Shown piece after piece: positions 8,252 to 15,360 of a stretch of 64,000 nt of DNA. The stretch spans positions 79,909-143,908 of the forward strand of contig JAFAEM010000017.1 in NCBI GenBank assembly GCA_023424015.1, read 5' to 3'. A program made the position numbers and the translations under genes. Source of the DNA: Bacteroidota bacterium (GTDB lineage Bacteria; Bacteroidota; Bacteroidia; Chitinophagales; Chitinophagaceae). The notes under the pieces were generated by a model. The model did not search any database. It was not told where the DNA came from and was given only the letters and a program-made list of their open reading frames with translations. How positions within the stretch are numbered: the first letter of the stretch is position 1; the number at the start of each line of letters is the position of its first letter.

Positions 8252-8267
8252 ACCAAACCTTTTTACC

Positions 8268-9026
8268 ATGTTAAACACTGTAATTATTGAAGATGAAAGA
8301 CCGGCATTGGAAAACCTCGTGACCACTCTTACGACGATTGCTGACGATATACAGGTGACAGCCCGGCTGACCAGTGTGCGGGAGAGTATAGAATACCTTT
8401 CCCAACAACCAGCTGTCGATCTTATCTTCAGCGATGTTCAGTTAAATGATGGACTTTCTTTCGAGATCTTTAGCCAGGGCGATGTTCGTGTACCCGTTAT
8501 ATTCATTACCGGCTATGATGAGTTTATGATGAACGCTTTTGAATACAACGGTATTGATTACCTGCTCAAACCTGTGGATAAAGATGATCTCCGTAAAGCG
8601 CTTACCAAGTACAGGATGCTGGAAAAACATTTTACCAACCACCATTCGCTCAACAGCCTGTTGAAATATGTCGGTGATCATAAGAAAAAACGCATTCTCG
8701 TAAAAAAAGGAATGGAGAATATTTCCCTGCGGCTGGATGATGTCGTATTATTCTATACCGAGAATAAGATCGTGTATGTAGTGGATCGCTGGGGTAAAAA
8801 ATATCTGGCCGATAAGAACCTCGGCGAAATGGAAAACGAACTAGATGAAAATACTTTTTTCCGCGCCAACCGCCAGTACATTGTCAACATCAACTTCATC
8901 CGCGGATTCAAAGCTTATGAAAAAGTAAAACTAATCGTTGACCTTACCCTTCCCGATCTGAATCACAGTGTCATCATCAGCCAGGAGATGGCACCGCAGT
9001 TTAGGGAGTGGATGCATAATGCGTGA
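8268..9026 (+). CDS. LytTR-family response regulator
   Basis: A 252-residue regulator with an N-terminal receiver domain (acidic pocket E8-D9, phosphorylated D56 in IFSDVQLND, conserved lysine in YLLKPVDKDD). A C-terminal LytTR DNA-binding domain spans about residues 145-250 (ILVKKGMENISLRLDDVVLF, then FFRANRQYIVNINFI). It is paired with the LytS-type kinase 16 bases upstream. LytTR regulators bind direct repeats upstream of a few target genes. Its targets are not evident here. A heptamer-type array starts about 15 bases after its stop. Confidence 0.93.
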   Translation: MLNTVIIEDERPALENLVTTLTTIADDIQVTARLTSVRESIEYLSQQPAVDLIFSDVQLNDGLSFEIFSQGDVRVPVIFITGYDEFMMNAFEYNGIDYLLKPVDKDDLRKALTKYRMLEKHFTNHHSLNSLLKYVGDHKKKRILVKKGMENISLRLDDVVLFYTENKIVYVVDRWGKKYLADKNLGEMENELDENTFFRANRQYIVNINFIRGFKAYEKVKLIVDLTLPDLNHSVIISQEMAPQFREWMHNA

Positions 9027-9041
9027 GCTGGATGCTGGAGC

Positions 9042-9122
9042 AGTCGGGAGTCGATAGTCGGGAGTCGTTAGTCGTGAGTTGATCCGATACAGGATACTTG
9101 ATTTCAGATACTGGATTGTTGG
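9042..9122. repeat. Degenerate heptamer/decamer simple-sequence array
   Basis: Copies of (A)GTCGGG/AGTCGT-type heptamers at 9042-9081 run into GATACTTGAT/GATACTGGAT-type decamers at 9089-9122. Both unit types recur in other gaps of this window. No coding potential. Confidence 0.65.
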
Positions 9123-9154
9123 ATAAGCAGGTTATTTTGTGCTCGAGGGTTCTG

Positions 9155-9191
9155 CCCCCTCTCCCTCAGGAGAGGGGGTTGGGGGTGAGGG
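9155..9191. repeat. GC-rich palindromic element (GGAGAGGGG type)
   Basis: A ten-pair stem, CCCCCTCTCC / GGAGAGGGGG (9155-9164 with 9169-9178), is followed by TTGGGGGTGAGG. Near-identical elements stand at 13041-13073 and 13161-13193. It abuts the stop of the LuxE-like gene and could double as a terminator for it, though there is no U-run. Confidence 0.7.
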
Positions 9192-10223
9192 TTATATGCC
9201 GGAGGCGAGCATTAAGCTGCAACCTCTCAGGTCGCTATTATCCATCCGGCCCATCACTTCAAAACTACCATCATGGTGGAGAACACCAAGATCGTCCGTG
9301 GCAATAAAACTGCAGGAATAAACATTGAGCAGGTCAATAATATTGAGTGCACCTCTCACGGTCCCGCGAAATCCGGTCATGGCTTCGCTGACCATTAACG
9401 GGTCCTCTTCGTCACGGACTATTACCTTCATCCAGGGCGGGCAGTTGAATACCCCTTCACCTTTTGAATAGGCCTGCGAGAGCAGTTCCGTCATACCATA
9501 TTCAGAATGTATTGTGGGTACCTGGAAAGCGCCTTCTAATACACTGTGCACTTCCGGGCGTATCATTTCCCTCCGCCTACCCTTCATTCCTCCTGTTTCC
9601 ATGATAACGGTATGATCGAATAGTCCTGCAGGAAAATGCCCCCCACAGGCTTCGGCGAAATCCAGGAGCCCAAAGGTCACTCCTATCAACAGAACTTTTT
9701 GATTAGCGTCCCTTAGAGTTTTTAAAACATCCAGCAATGCATCGAACTCATCGAGGTAAAAACCGCTCGCCGGATTGCCACTCAACCTGATCATTTGGTT
9801 GACCATATAAACCAGCGAGGAATTCTTTCTTTCAAGATAAGATGGTAAAAGCCCGATGATACACCAGCCGGTGAGCGGACCATAAAACATTTCAAATCCC
9901 TTTGTAAAACCGGCCTCGTAGATACCGGGGTCTTTGATATAATGCCGGCTGTTTACGCTGCCAGTAGTACCACTACTTTCGAAAATGAGGGACGTTTCAA
10001 AACTGGTTGTCTTTACCTGGTGTGACTTAAAAAACCGAATGGGTAAAAAAGGAATCTGGGTCAATGTTTTCACCCCGTCACTGCCTCCATAGAGCGCATT
10101 GACGTACTGGTGGTATACTTCGTTATGCTGGTACTGGTACCGGAATGTCTCCAGGGCCAGTTCGGAAAATCCACTTTCTGTGACGCTTAAAACTTTATCT
10201 TTCCATTGACATTGCATACTCAT
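9192..10223 (-). CDS. LuxE-like acyl-protein synthetase / acyltransferase
   Basis: A 343-residue protein of the LuxE/PaaK-like adenylate-forming group. The phosphate-binding motif is FESSGTTGSVNS around residues 81-92, and the later HSEYGMTELLSQAYS corresponds to the acyl-adenylate motif. LuxE-type enzymes activate a fatty acid as its adenylate and pass it to a protein cysteine. In Bacteroidota, single copies like this occur without luciferase genes and have no settled role. No luxC, luxD or acyl-carrier gene is adjacent. The gene is divergent from a lipoprotein gene with 66 bases between starts. The fold and chemistry class are well supported; the physiological substrate is unknown. Confidence 0.78.
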   Translation of the reverse strand: MSMQCQWKDKVLSVTESGFSELALETFRYQYQHNEVYHQYVNALYGGSDGVKTLTQIPFLPIRFFKSHQVKTTSFETSLIFESSGTTGSVNSRHYIKDPGIYEAGFTKGFEMFYGPLTGWCIIGLLPSYLERKNSSLVYMVNQMIRLSGNPASGFYLDEFDALLDVLKTLRDANQKVLLIGVTFGLLDFAEACGGHFPAGLFDHTVIMETGGMKGRRREMIRPEVHSVLEGAFQVPTIHSEYGMTELLSQAYSKGEGVFNCPPWMKVIVRDEEDPLMVSEAMTGFRGTVRGALNIIDLLNVYSCSFIATDDLGVLHHDGSFEVMGRMDNSDLRGCSLMLASGI

Positions 10224-10242
10224 GCATTACTCTAAAAGGTGT

Positions 10243-10250
10243 TATATTTG
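10243..10250 (+). promoter_or_regulatory. -7 element TATATTTG
   Basis: Exact TAnnTTTG match 40 bases before the lipoprotein start at 10290, in the divergent gap. No clear -33 TTTG at the usual distance. Confidence 0.4.
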
Positions 10251-10289
10251 TTTAGGTTTGATGCTATTGACCACTGAAAAATTCTTTTC

Positions 10290-10733
10290 ATGAAAGCGAT
10301 TCCGGCAATGTTTGCGATCTCCATGGTCCTGATCCTGTTTGGATGTGGCAAAGATAAGTTTGAAACCAAGCCCAGGCTGGAAATAAAAAGCTATAGCGAA
10401 AAACATATCTTCCCAGGACAGACTTTACTTATCCGCATTAATTATTACGATAAAGAAGGTGACCTGAACGGCGCCCCCATGTTCGGTCTCCTACGCCGCA
10501 TTAATATGTTACCGTTGCCGGGCGGTCAGGACAAACAGGACACATTTAGTCGTCCATTACCTGATTTTCCGACAAGAGATAATGGCGAGATCAGCTTTGA
10601 GCTTCCTTACGATTTTCTAAAGGAAAGTCTGGTAGAAAATGATACGATCATGTTCCGCTTCGCCGTGGAAGACCTGGCTGGCAACAAAAGCGATACCGTC
10701 GATAGCGACCAGATAGTGATCTATCTGCCTTAA
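10290..10733 (+). CDS. Putative lipoprotein, 147 residues
   Basis: The N-terminus is a lipoprotein signal (MKAIPAMFAISMVLILFGC, lipobox LFGC with the lipidated cysteine at 19). The mature part looks beta-rich, with an Ig-like feel: RLEIKSYSEKHIFPGQ, LIRINYYDKEGDLNGAP, then MFRFAVEDLAGNKSDTV. This resembles cadherin/PKD-like domains of Bacteroidota surface lipoproteins. No catalytic motif is visible. The next gene (UbiA-like) starts 4 bases after the stop, so the two are probably co-transcribed. Family not recognised. Confidence 0.72.
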   Translation: MKAIPAMFAISMVLILFGCGKDKFETKPRLEIKSYSEKHIFPGQTLLIRINYYDKEGDLNGAPMFGLLRRINMLPLPGGQDKQDTFSRPLPDFPTRDNGEISFELPYDFLKESLVENDTIMFRFAVEDLAGNKSDTVDSDQIVIYLP

Positions 10734-10737
10734 GCTA

Positions 10738-11589
10738 ATGAGCTTCTTATTAAAAACCTTCCGTTTTTTTGTTTATAGCAACCTGTTCATTGCCTGCTGT
10801 GCGGTATTAATGGTGGCACAAACCTACCAGATAGTACTTCATGATCGCCCACCTGCTCCTTTAATCTTTTTCATTTTTTTCGCCAGTATCTGCAGTTATA
10901 GTTTTCACTGGTGGCTTACGCCTGCGGGAGGATTTGGAAACACACCCAGGGAACAATGGTTAAGCCGTAATAAGCAGGTACACCTTGTCCTTTTTTTTAT
11001 CGGATTGGCCGGCGCGGCGTCAGCGGCATTTTTCCTGCTGGATCACTGGCACTGGCTCCTGCTTGCAGCTATCATCACATTTTTTTATTCTGCACCCAAG
11101 ATTCCTCACCCCCTTTTCCGGTCGCTTCGTAAAGTGGCGCTCGCCAAAACCATTTTCCTGGCTTTTGTCTGGATGTATGTAACCACCTGCCTGCCCATTG
11201 AGATCAGCCAGGCGCCCTGGCATACTGATTCTTTACTTTTTGCGGGCGGAAGGTTTTTCCTGATCTACGCCATTTGCATCCTTTTTGACTATCGCGACCG
11301 GGAGTATGACAAACAGTTGGGCATCCGCAGCCTGATCACCTGGCTCAGCTTTAAGAATATCACCCGTCTTTTTGCCGGGTCCTTATTGGTTTTTGCCGTA
11401 TTGACGGTAATGCTGTTTAATTACGGTTACTCCGCCGGCATTGTCGTCATCCTGCTTATCCCCGGGCTCATCACAGCCCTGCTTTATCGGTATGCCAGCA
11501 GAAATTTTCATGATATGTTATATTATTTCGTACTGGATGGCCTGATGGCGCTTTCTGCTGTGATGACACTGGCAATGAAATTCTGGTGA
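10738..11589 (+). CDS. UbiA-like polytopic membrane protein
   Basis: A 283-residue protein with about eight membrane segments. One acidic cluster, ILFDYRDREYDKQLGIRS, resembles the second Asp-rich motif (DxxxD) of UbiA prenyltransferases. At the place of the first NDxxDxxxD motif there is only YSFHWWLTPAGGF, so the prenyl-diphosphate/Mg site looks incomplete. It may be an inactive or diverged relative. It overlaps or nearly touches the lipoprotein gene upstream. A UbiA-superfamily membrane protein is the best description; no enzyme activity should be assumed. Confidence 0.65.
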   Translation: MSFLLKTFRFFVYSNLFIACCAVLMVAQTYQIVLHDRPPAPLIFFIFFASICSYSFHWWLTPAGGFGNTPREQWLSRNKQVHLVLFFIGLAGAASAAFFLLDHWHWLLLAAIITFFYSAPKIPHPLFRSLRKVALAKTIFLAFVWMYVTTCLPIEISQAPWHTDSLLFAGGRFFLIYAICILFDYRDREYDKQLGIRSLITWLSFKNITRLFAGSLLVFAVLTVMLFNYGYSAGIVVILLIPGLITALLYRYASRNFHDMLYYFVLDGLMALSAVMTLAMKFW

Positions 11590-11737
11590 TCATGATTACG
11601 AGAACAGCTACACAAGCCCGGTAAAGTGGGTTCGTATTAACCGGCCCCGAACATTCCGTTTTTTGTGAACAAATTATCACGTCCATTCACATAGTTAGCA
11701 CAGAAATTGATAAGTAAGGCTATAATACCGAACAGCT

Positions 11738-12013
11738 ATGCAGATACATTTCACCAAAGTAGTACACTTCACCCGCCTTATCAAAGCCGGTGGCCGCCTA
11801 AGAGAGTTTAATTTCAGGAAATTACGCCAATTAGAAGAAGATATATTTTCGGTTGACACGGTAGACGACCGTGGCAACAGGATCTTATTTTATATGAGAA
11901 GAGATAATAATTCGAACTGGGCAATTTCGCCTCAGCCGCTTCCAACCTGGGTAACTGAGAACGAAAGTCAGCTCAATGAGCATATCCTGAACGAACTTCA
12001 ACAACATCAGTAA
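11738..12013 (+). CDS. Conserved hypothetical protein, 91 residues
   Basis: A small soluble protein (MQIHFTKVVHFTRLIKAGG). It has a predicted beta-strand core with DRGNRILFYMRRDNN and a tail of helical, glutamine-rich residues (NEHILNELQQHQ). The chain has no cysteine, signal peptide or membrane segment. A strong terminator follows 23 bases after its stop, which supports a real single-gene unit. I do not recognise the family; it looks like a small protein restricted to this bacterial group. Confidence 0.62.
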   Translation: MQIHFTKVVHFTRLIKAGGRLREFNFRKLRQLEEDIFSVDTVDDRGNRILFYMRRDNNSNWAISPQPLPTWVTENESQLNEHILNELQQHQ

Positions 12014-12036
12014 ATCATTGGACGGTTTGTAAACGA

Positions 12037-12067
12037 CAGGATGCTTTTGCGGGCATCCTGTTTTTTT
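12037..12067 (+). terminator. Intrinsic terminator
   Basis: An eight-pair stem, CAGGATGC / GCATCCTG, with an eight-base loop is followed by seven T. It ends the 91-residue hypothetical gene. Confidence 0.85.
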
Positions 12068-12155
12068 ATGCCCTGACTCATCTAATAATTTGATTTTTTT
12101 TATATGACTGGAAAATAAAATCTTTGCCCACCGGCAAGGTATTATTGAACGCAGT

Positions 12156-12944
12156 ATGGTCCAAGCTTATAATTTTTTGGCAGCCTGGCAATTGTTTCCT
12201 GAGAAAGGGATCTATGAACACGGTGAAAGACCCAAAAGCGGCTTCTATAAGATCGAGTCGCCCGAAGGCAAAAAAGAACTGATCATAAACCAGAATTGGG
12301 TGACGCTGGAAAACCAGGCACTTACCTCCCAATACCATGTTATTGCCGATGGTTCGCTCAACCCATTTGATCAGCACGAGCTGGCCGACCAGGCACAAGT
12401 CAATTTTATCGACAGTATTAGTTTCGAAATACATTTCTACCGCAAGGGGGAAGTGGTGCTGCATATCGTGCACGATATCATGCCCAATGGCTACCTGCGT
12501 ATTATCCAGCAGGGATTCAGAGAGGATGGCACCCGTTATACCAATACCGAACAATACCACAAACAATTAAGTGTTCTTCCATATTCCGCCTCCGTTGCCG
12601 GGGCGGTGGTCAGGGCCAACGAAGAGGGTATGATCAAACACAAGGCGCTGACGGCAATGGAAGAACAAACCAATATGCAACTGCAGCAGATACGTAAACA
12701 GATCGAGCTGCTGGCTCTGCAGGCACAGGAAATACAGAAACGAAAAGAACTTTCGATGCTTATCTATAACGCCAAGCTTACGTTTAAACCCAATATCGGG
12801 CAGATTTATTATTTATATGAAAAAAAGGATGGTAGTCATACACTATCGCTGGTTTCGCCAAAAGAATGGGGCCCGAATGGACCATTTAAGAAGTTTATCT
12901 CGGCAGTGAAGTTGCTGGCGGATCATACCTGGGCGGAGATGTGA
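12156..12944 (+). CDS. DUF2452-like protein, 262 residues
   Basis: A soluble protein in two parts. Residues 1-125 are beta-rich and resemble a small binding fold (GFYKIESPEGKKELII, FEIHFYRKGEVVLHIVHD). The C-terminal part has a long amphipathic helix (TAMEEQTNMQLQQIRKQI, LLALQAQEIQKRKEL) and the ending IGQIYYLYEKKDGSHT...SPKEWGPNG, which matches my memory of DUF2452. No catalytic motif is evident. Function unknown. A thi-box-like or other leader was not seen upstream; AATCTTTG at about 12117 is a weak -7 candidate. Confidence 0.65.
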   Translation: MVQAYNFLAAWQLFPEKGIYEHGERPKSGFYKIESPEGKKELIINQNWVTLENQALTSQYHVIADGSLNPFDQHELADQAQVNFIDSISFEIHFYRKGEVVLHIVHDIMPNGYLRIIQQGFREDGTRYTNTEQYHKQLSVLPYSASVAGAVVRANEEGMIKHKALTAMEEQTNMQLQQIRKQIELLALQAQEIQKRKELSMLIYNAKLTFKPNIGQIYYLYEKKDGSHTLSLVSPKEWGPNGPFKKFISAVKLLADHTWAEM

Positions 12945-12958
12945 GGCGGGAGGAAATG

Positions 12959-13030
12959 GGTACTAGATACTAGATACTTGATACTTGATACTTGATGCTT
13001 GATACTTGATGCTTGATACTTGATGCTGGT
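12959..13030. repeat. Decamer array (GATACTTGAT type)
   Basis: About seven head-to-tail copies of a ten-base unit GATACTTGAT/GATGCTTGAT, starting 15 bases after the DUF2452 stop. Reading frames across it are repeat translations, not genes. Confidence 0.85.
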
Positions 13031-13040
13031 GTTTCTAGCT

Positions 13041-13073
13041 CCCCTCTCCTTGGGAGAGGGGCTGGGGGTGAGG
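13041..13073. repeat. GC-rich palindromic element (GGAGAGGGG type)
   Basis: CCCCTCTCC TTG GGAGAGGGG followed by CTGGGGGTGAGG. Same element as at 9155 and 13161, in the same orientation. Confidence 0.8.
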
Positions 13074-13075
13074 CC

Positions 13076-13128
13076 GATACTGGATACTGGATGCTGGATA
13101 CTGGAAGCTGGATGCTGGATGCTGGATG
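13076..13128. repeat. Decamer array (GATACTGGAT type)
   Basis: Five to six copies of a ten-base unit GATACTGGAT/GATGCTGGAT. Same family as the arrays at 12959 and 30901. Confidence 0.85.
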
Positions 13129-13160
13129 ACCCAAGGCATTTATATAACCTGGGACATTGG

Positions 13161-13193
13161 CCCCTCTCCTTTGGAGAGGGGTTGAGGATGAGG
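13161..13193. repeat. GC-rich palindromic element (GGAGAGGGG type)
   Basis: CCCCTCTCC TTT GGAGAGGGG followed by TTGAGGATGAGG. Third copy in the window. Confidence 0.8.
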
Positions 13194-13235
13194 CTTTGAT
13201 CGCGAAATGCATTAATAATTAAAGTTGTTATCAAA

Positions 13236-13649
13236 ATGGAATTGAATTTTCCCTTGAAAGTGGGTAAAAGCAGGATTGCGGGGCGGGGTGCTTTTGCCAT
13301 GAAGAATATTCCTGCACGCAGGAAACTAGGTAATATGGGAGGTGAAATCATTTCGTACCGTGAAGCACAAAAAAGGGTGAAAAAACAGCCGGGTAATGTC
13401 CTTTTTATGGTCGAGTTTGACAACGATGACATCGCACTCGATGCCAGCGTCAACAGTAATGAACTTCGATATATCAATCATTCCTGCGATCCTAATACAT
13501 ATATGCGCAGAGCTTATCAGAAAGTTGAGTTTTATACAAGGCGGCCAATAAAAAAGGGCGAAGAACTCACCTGCGACTATGGAGAAACCCATCATGATGG
13601 GAAACTCCCCTGCCAATGCGGTGCCGCCAACTGCAGGAAATATATTTAA
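13236..13649 (+). CDS. SET-domain protein (putative protein-lysine methyltransferase)
   Basis: A 137-residue stand-alone SET domain. It has the N-terminal GRGAFA (residues 16-21), the knot-forming RYINHSCDPN (78-87) and GEELTCDYGE (108-117), then a compact post-SET cysteine cluster C126-x-C128-x4-C133 ending CRKYI. These are the S-adenosylmethionine and lysine-channel motifs of SET methyltransferases, all intact. SET proteins are mostly eukaryotic; bacterial copies are scattered and probably came by transfer. Its target is unknown. The gene stands alone between simple-sequence arrays, and its base composition does not look unusual. Family is firm, substrate unknown. Confidence 0.88.
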   Translation: MELNFPLKVGKSRIAGRGAFAMKNIPARRKLGNMGGEIISYREAQKRVKKQPGNVLFMVEFDNDDIALDASVNSNELRYINHSCDPNTYMRRAYQKVEFYTRRPIKKGEELTCDYGETHHDGKLPCQCGAANCRKYI

Positions 13650-13670
13650 TAAAAGCTTTTCCCCCCTAAC

Positions 13671-13716
13671 AACTCACGACTCACGTCTCACGACTCACGA
13701 CTCACGACTCACGACT
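13671..13716. repeat. Heptamer array (ACTCACG type)
   Basis: About six head-to-tail ACTCACG units with one variant (GTCTCACG), between the SET gene and pdxJ. The array ends 15 bases before the pdxJ -7 element. Confidence 0.88.
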
Positions 13717-13730
13717 ACCAAACTCACTCG

Positions 13731-13738
13731 TATCTTTG
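13731..13738 (+). promoter_or_regulatory. -7 element TATCTTTG directly before pdxJ
   Basis: Exact TAnnTTTG match ending only four bases before the pdxJ ATG at 13743. If used, transcription would start at or next to the start codon, giving a leaderless or nearly leaderless mRNA. Confidence 0.5.
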
Positions 13739-13742
13739 CTTC

Positions 13743-14462
13743 ATGACCAAACTCTCAGTCAATATCAACAAAATTGCAACCCTGCGCAATTCAAGAGGAG
13801 GTAATAATCCCGATGTAGTAAAGTCAGCAATCGATATCCAGGCATTTGGTGCAGATGGCATCACGGTGCATCCCCGTCCCGATGAGCGACATATTCGGTA
13901 CAGCGATGTAAGGGAACTAAAAAAGATCATTACAACCGAATTTAATATCGAAGGCAATTGTAAAGAGCAGAAATTCGTGGACCTGGTACTTGAAACCAAA
14001 CCCGACCAGGTAACACTTGTGCCCGATGTCTTGGGGCAGCTCACATCCGATCATGGTTGGGATACGATCCGCAATAAAGATTATTTAAAAGAGATGATCG
14101 GTGTATTTAAAGGCGCCGGCATCAGGGTTTCGATCTTTGTTGATCCCGATGTAAAAATGGTGGAAGGAGCCGCCAGGACAGGTACTGACCGAATCGAACT
14201 ATATACGGAAGGTTATGCAAAACAATTTGCAACAGGCAACCGGGACTCAGCAATTGCGGCTTATAAAGAAGCTGCCGGCGCCGCCCGTGACCTGGGTTTG
14301 GGGCTCAACGCCGGGCATGACCTGGACCTGAACAATCTAAAATTCTTCAAAGAAAATATACCCTGGCTTGATGAAGTGAGTATTGGACATGCATTGATCT
14401 GTGATTCCATCTATCTTGGTCTTGAAAATACGGTGCAGTTGTATAAGCGACAATTAAACTAA
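13743..14462 (+). CDS. pdxJ: Pyridoxine 5'-phosphate synthase
   Basis: A 239-residue TIM-barrel enzyme that condenses 1-deoxy-xylulose 5-phosphate with 3-amino-2-oxopropyl phosphate to pyridoxine 5'-phosphate, the last ring-forming step of the DXP-dependent B6 route. Family signatures are VNINKIATLRNSRGG at the N-terminus, GITVHPRPDERHI, IEGNCKEQKF, ELYTEGYAKQF and LGLNAGHDLDLNNL, covering the phosphate and substrate loops. Length is normal for the family. It stands alone here; its -7 element is almost on the start codon. The product feeds the several PLP enzymes encoded nearby. Confidence 0.97.
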   Translation: MTKLSVNINKIATLRNSRGGNNPDVVKSAIDIQAFGADGITVHPRPDERHIRYSDVRELKKIITTEFNIEGNCKEQKFVDLVLETKPDQVTLVPDVLGQLTSDHGWDTIRNKDYLKEMIGVFKGAGIRVSIFVDPDVKMVEGAARTGTDRIELYTEGYAKQFATGNRDSAIAAYKEAAGAARDLGLGLNAGHDLDLNNLKFFKENIPWLDEVSIGHALICDSIYLGLENTVQLYKRQLN

Positions 14463-14487
14463 GACAAATCCCTGCATTTTTACAGCA

Positions 14488-14871
14488 TTATTTTTGAAAG
14501 CTGGCATCTAACTTAAAAGCCTCTTTCAATAGTTTTTTTATCGGCCTGTCATCTATTTCCTCCGCTCGTTGGTAGATCTTGTAAAATATCTGCTTATTAG
14601 TGCCATGCGTGAGAAACCCATCTTCGTCCTTTAATTTATTGCCATACCAGTAGCCCAGGAGTACACCGGATTTAATACCACCTCCTGGAACAGTGGCCGG
14701 CCATACGATACAGATACCTTTATTTCCATAAAAGAATGGAACATTATAAGATATTTTCTCCCTGCAATTCTTCGGAAGCATTTCCAAAATGATCTGTCGA
14801 AGCACATCGACGATTATTTTTTCCTCTTCGGGAAGGATAGAGTATAGCTCGGCGATTGATCTAATTTTCAC
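14488..14871 (-). CDS. DUF1801-domain protein
   Basis: A 127-residue soluble protein that fits the DUF1801 (YdhG-like) family: helix IVDVLRQIILEMLPKN, then EKISYNVPFFYGNKGICIVW, a basic-aromatic stretch GYWYGNKLKD and a C-terminal helix IKKLLKEAFKL. Function of the family is unknown. A second DUF1801-type gene follows upstream on the same strand after 48 bases. The three minus-strand genes here probably form one small unit. Confidence 0.75.
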   Translation of the reverse strand: MKIRSIAELYSILPEEEKIIVDVLRQIILEMLPKNCREKISYNVPFFYGNKGICIVWPATVPGGGIKSGVLLGYWYGNKLKDEDGFLTHGTNKQIFYKIYQRAEEIDDRPIKKLLKEAFKLDASFQK

Positions 14872-14919
14872 GGGTACTTATTTTAATTATAGCATGGTCT
14901 ATTTTATCCTGCCTGATTT

Positions 14920-15360
14920 TCATTTCCTGCCAATTTTGGAAATTGTTTTTCCGGTTGCTTTTGTCGGTTTGTCCATATCATTGATAGCAAAATTCATCGC
15001 TTCTTTTACTAACGCCTTCAGTTTCGGATTTCTGTAGTCCGATGGCTTTTTCACATCAATATGCCTGATCAGGTTACCCGTACCGGTCAGCAGCTTATTT
15101 AAATCTTTCAACAATGTACCTTTATTAAATCCCAGGTTGAGATGACTGGTATAAATGGGAATCATACAAAACGCGTCAGCGAGCCTGTCCGACACCGAAT
15201 ACACTGAAGTCAGGGCATGTGTGTGGTAAAGAAGTTCATTGCAATCGGGACATAGCTCCAGTATGTATTGCCGAAGATCATAAAACAATTCTTTGAGCTC
15301 CTGGCTTTTTAGGTCAAGTAAAATTTGAAATTCGGGAGGCAATGCTCTATTATCTTTCAT
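14920..15360 (-). CDS. DUF1801-like protein
   Basis: A 146-residue soluble protein with a DUF1801-like layout: helix SQELKELFYDLRQYILELCP, then YHTHALTSVYSVSDR, a beta strand SHLNLGFNKGTLL and a C-terminal basic tail (KATGKTISKIGRK). It is more diverged than the neighbouring DUF1801 copy. Its start overlaps the end of the VOC gene by 11 bases, which implies coupled translation. Role unknown. Confidence 0.65.
   Translation of the reverse strand: MKDNRALPPEFQILLDLKSQELKELFYDLRQYILELCPDCNELLYHTHALTSVYSVSDRLADAFCMIPIYTSHLNLGFNKGTLLKDLNKLLTGTGNLIRHIDVKKPSDYRNPKLKALVKEAMNFAINDMDKPTKATGKTISKIGRK

Noticed and set aside
12078..12566. 162-codon minus-strand frame
   Set aside because: Antisense to the DUF2452-like gene; no recognisable product.
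12923..13477. 184-codon minus-strand frame
   Set aside because: Its middle is the translation of decamer arrays and GC palindromes (repeating SIQHPAS-like residues), and its start is antisense to the SET gene.
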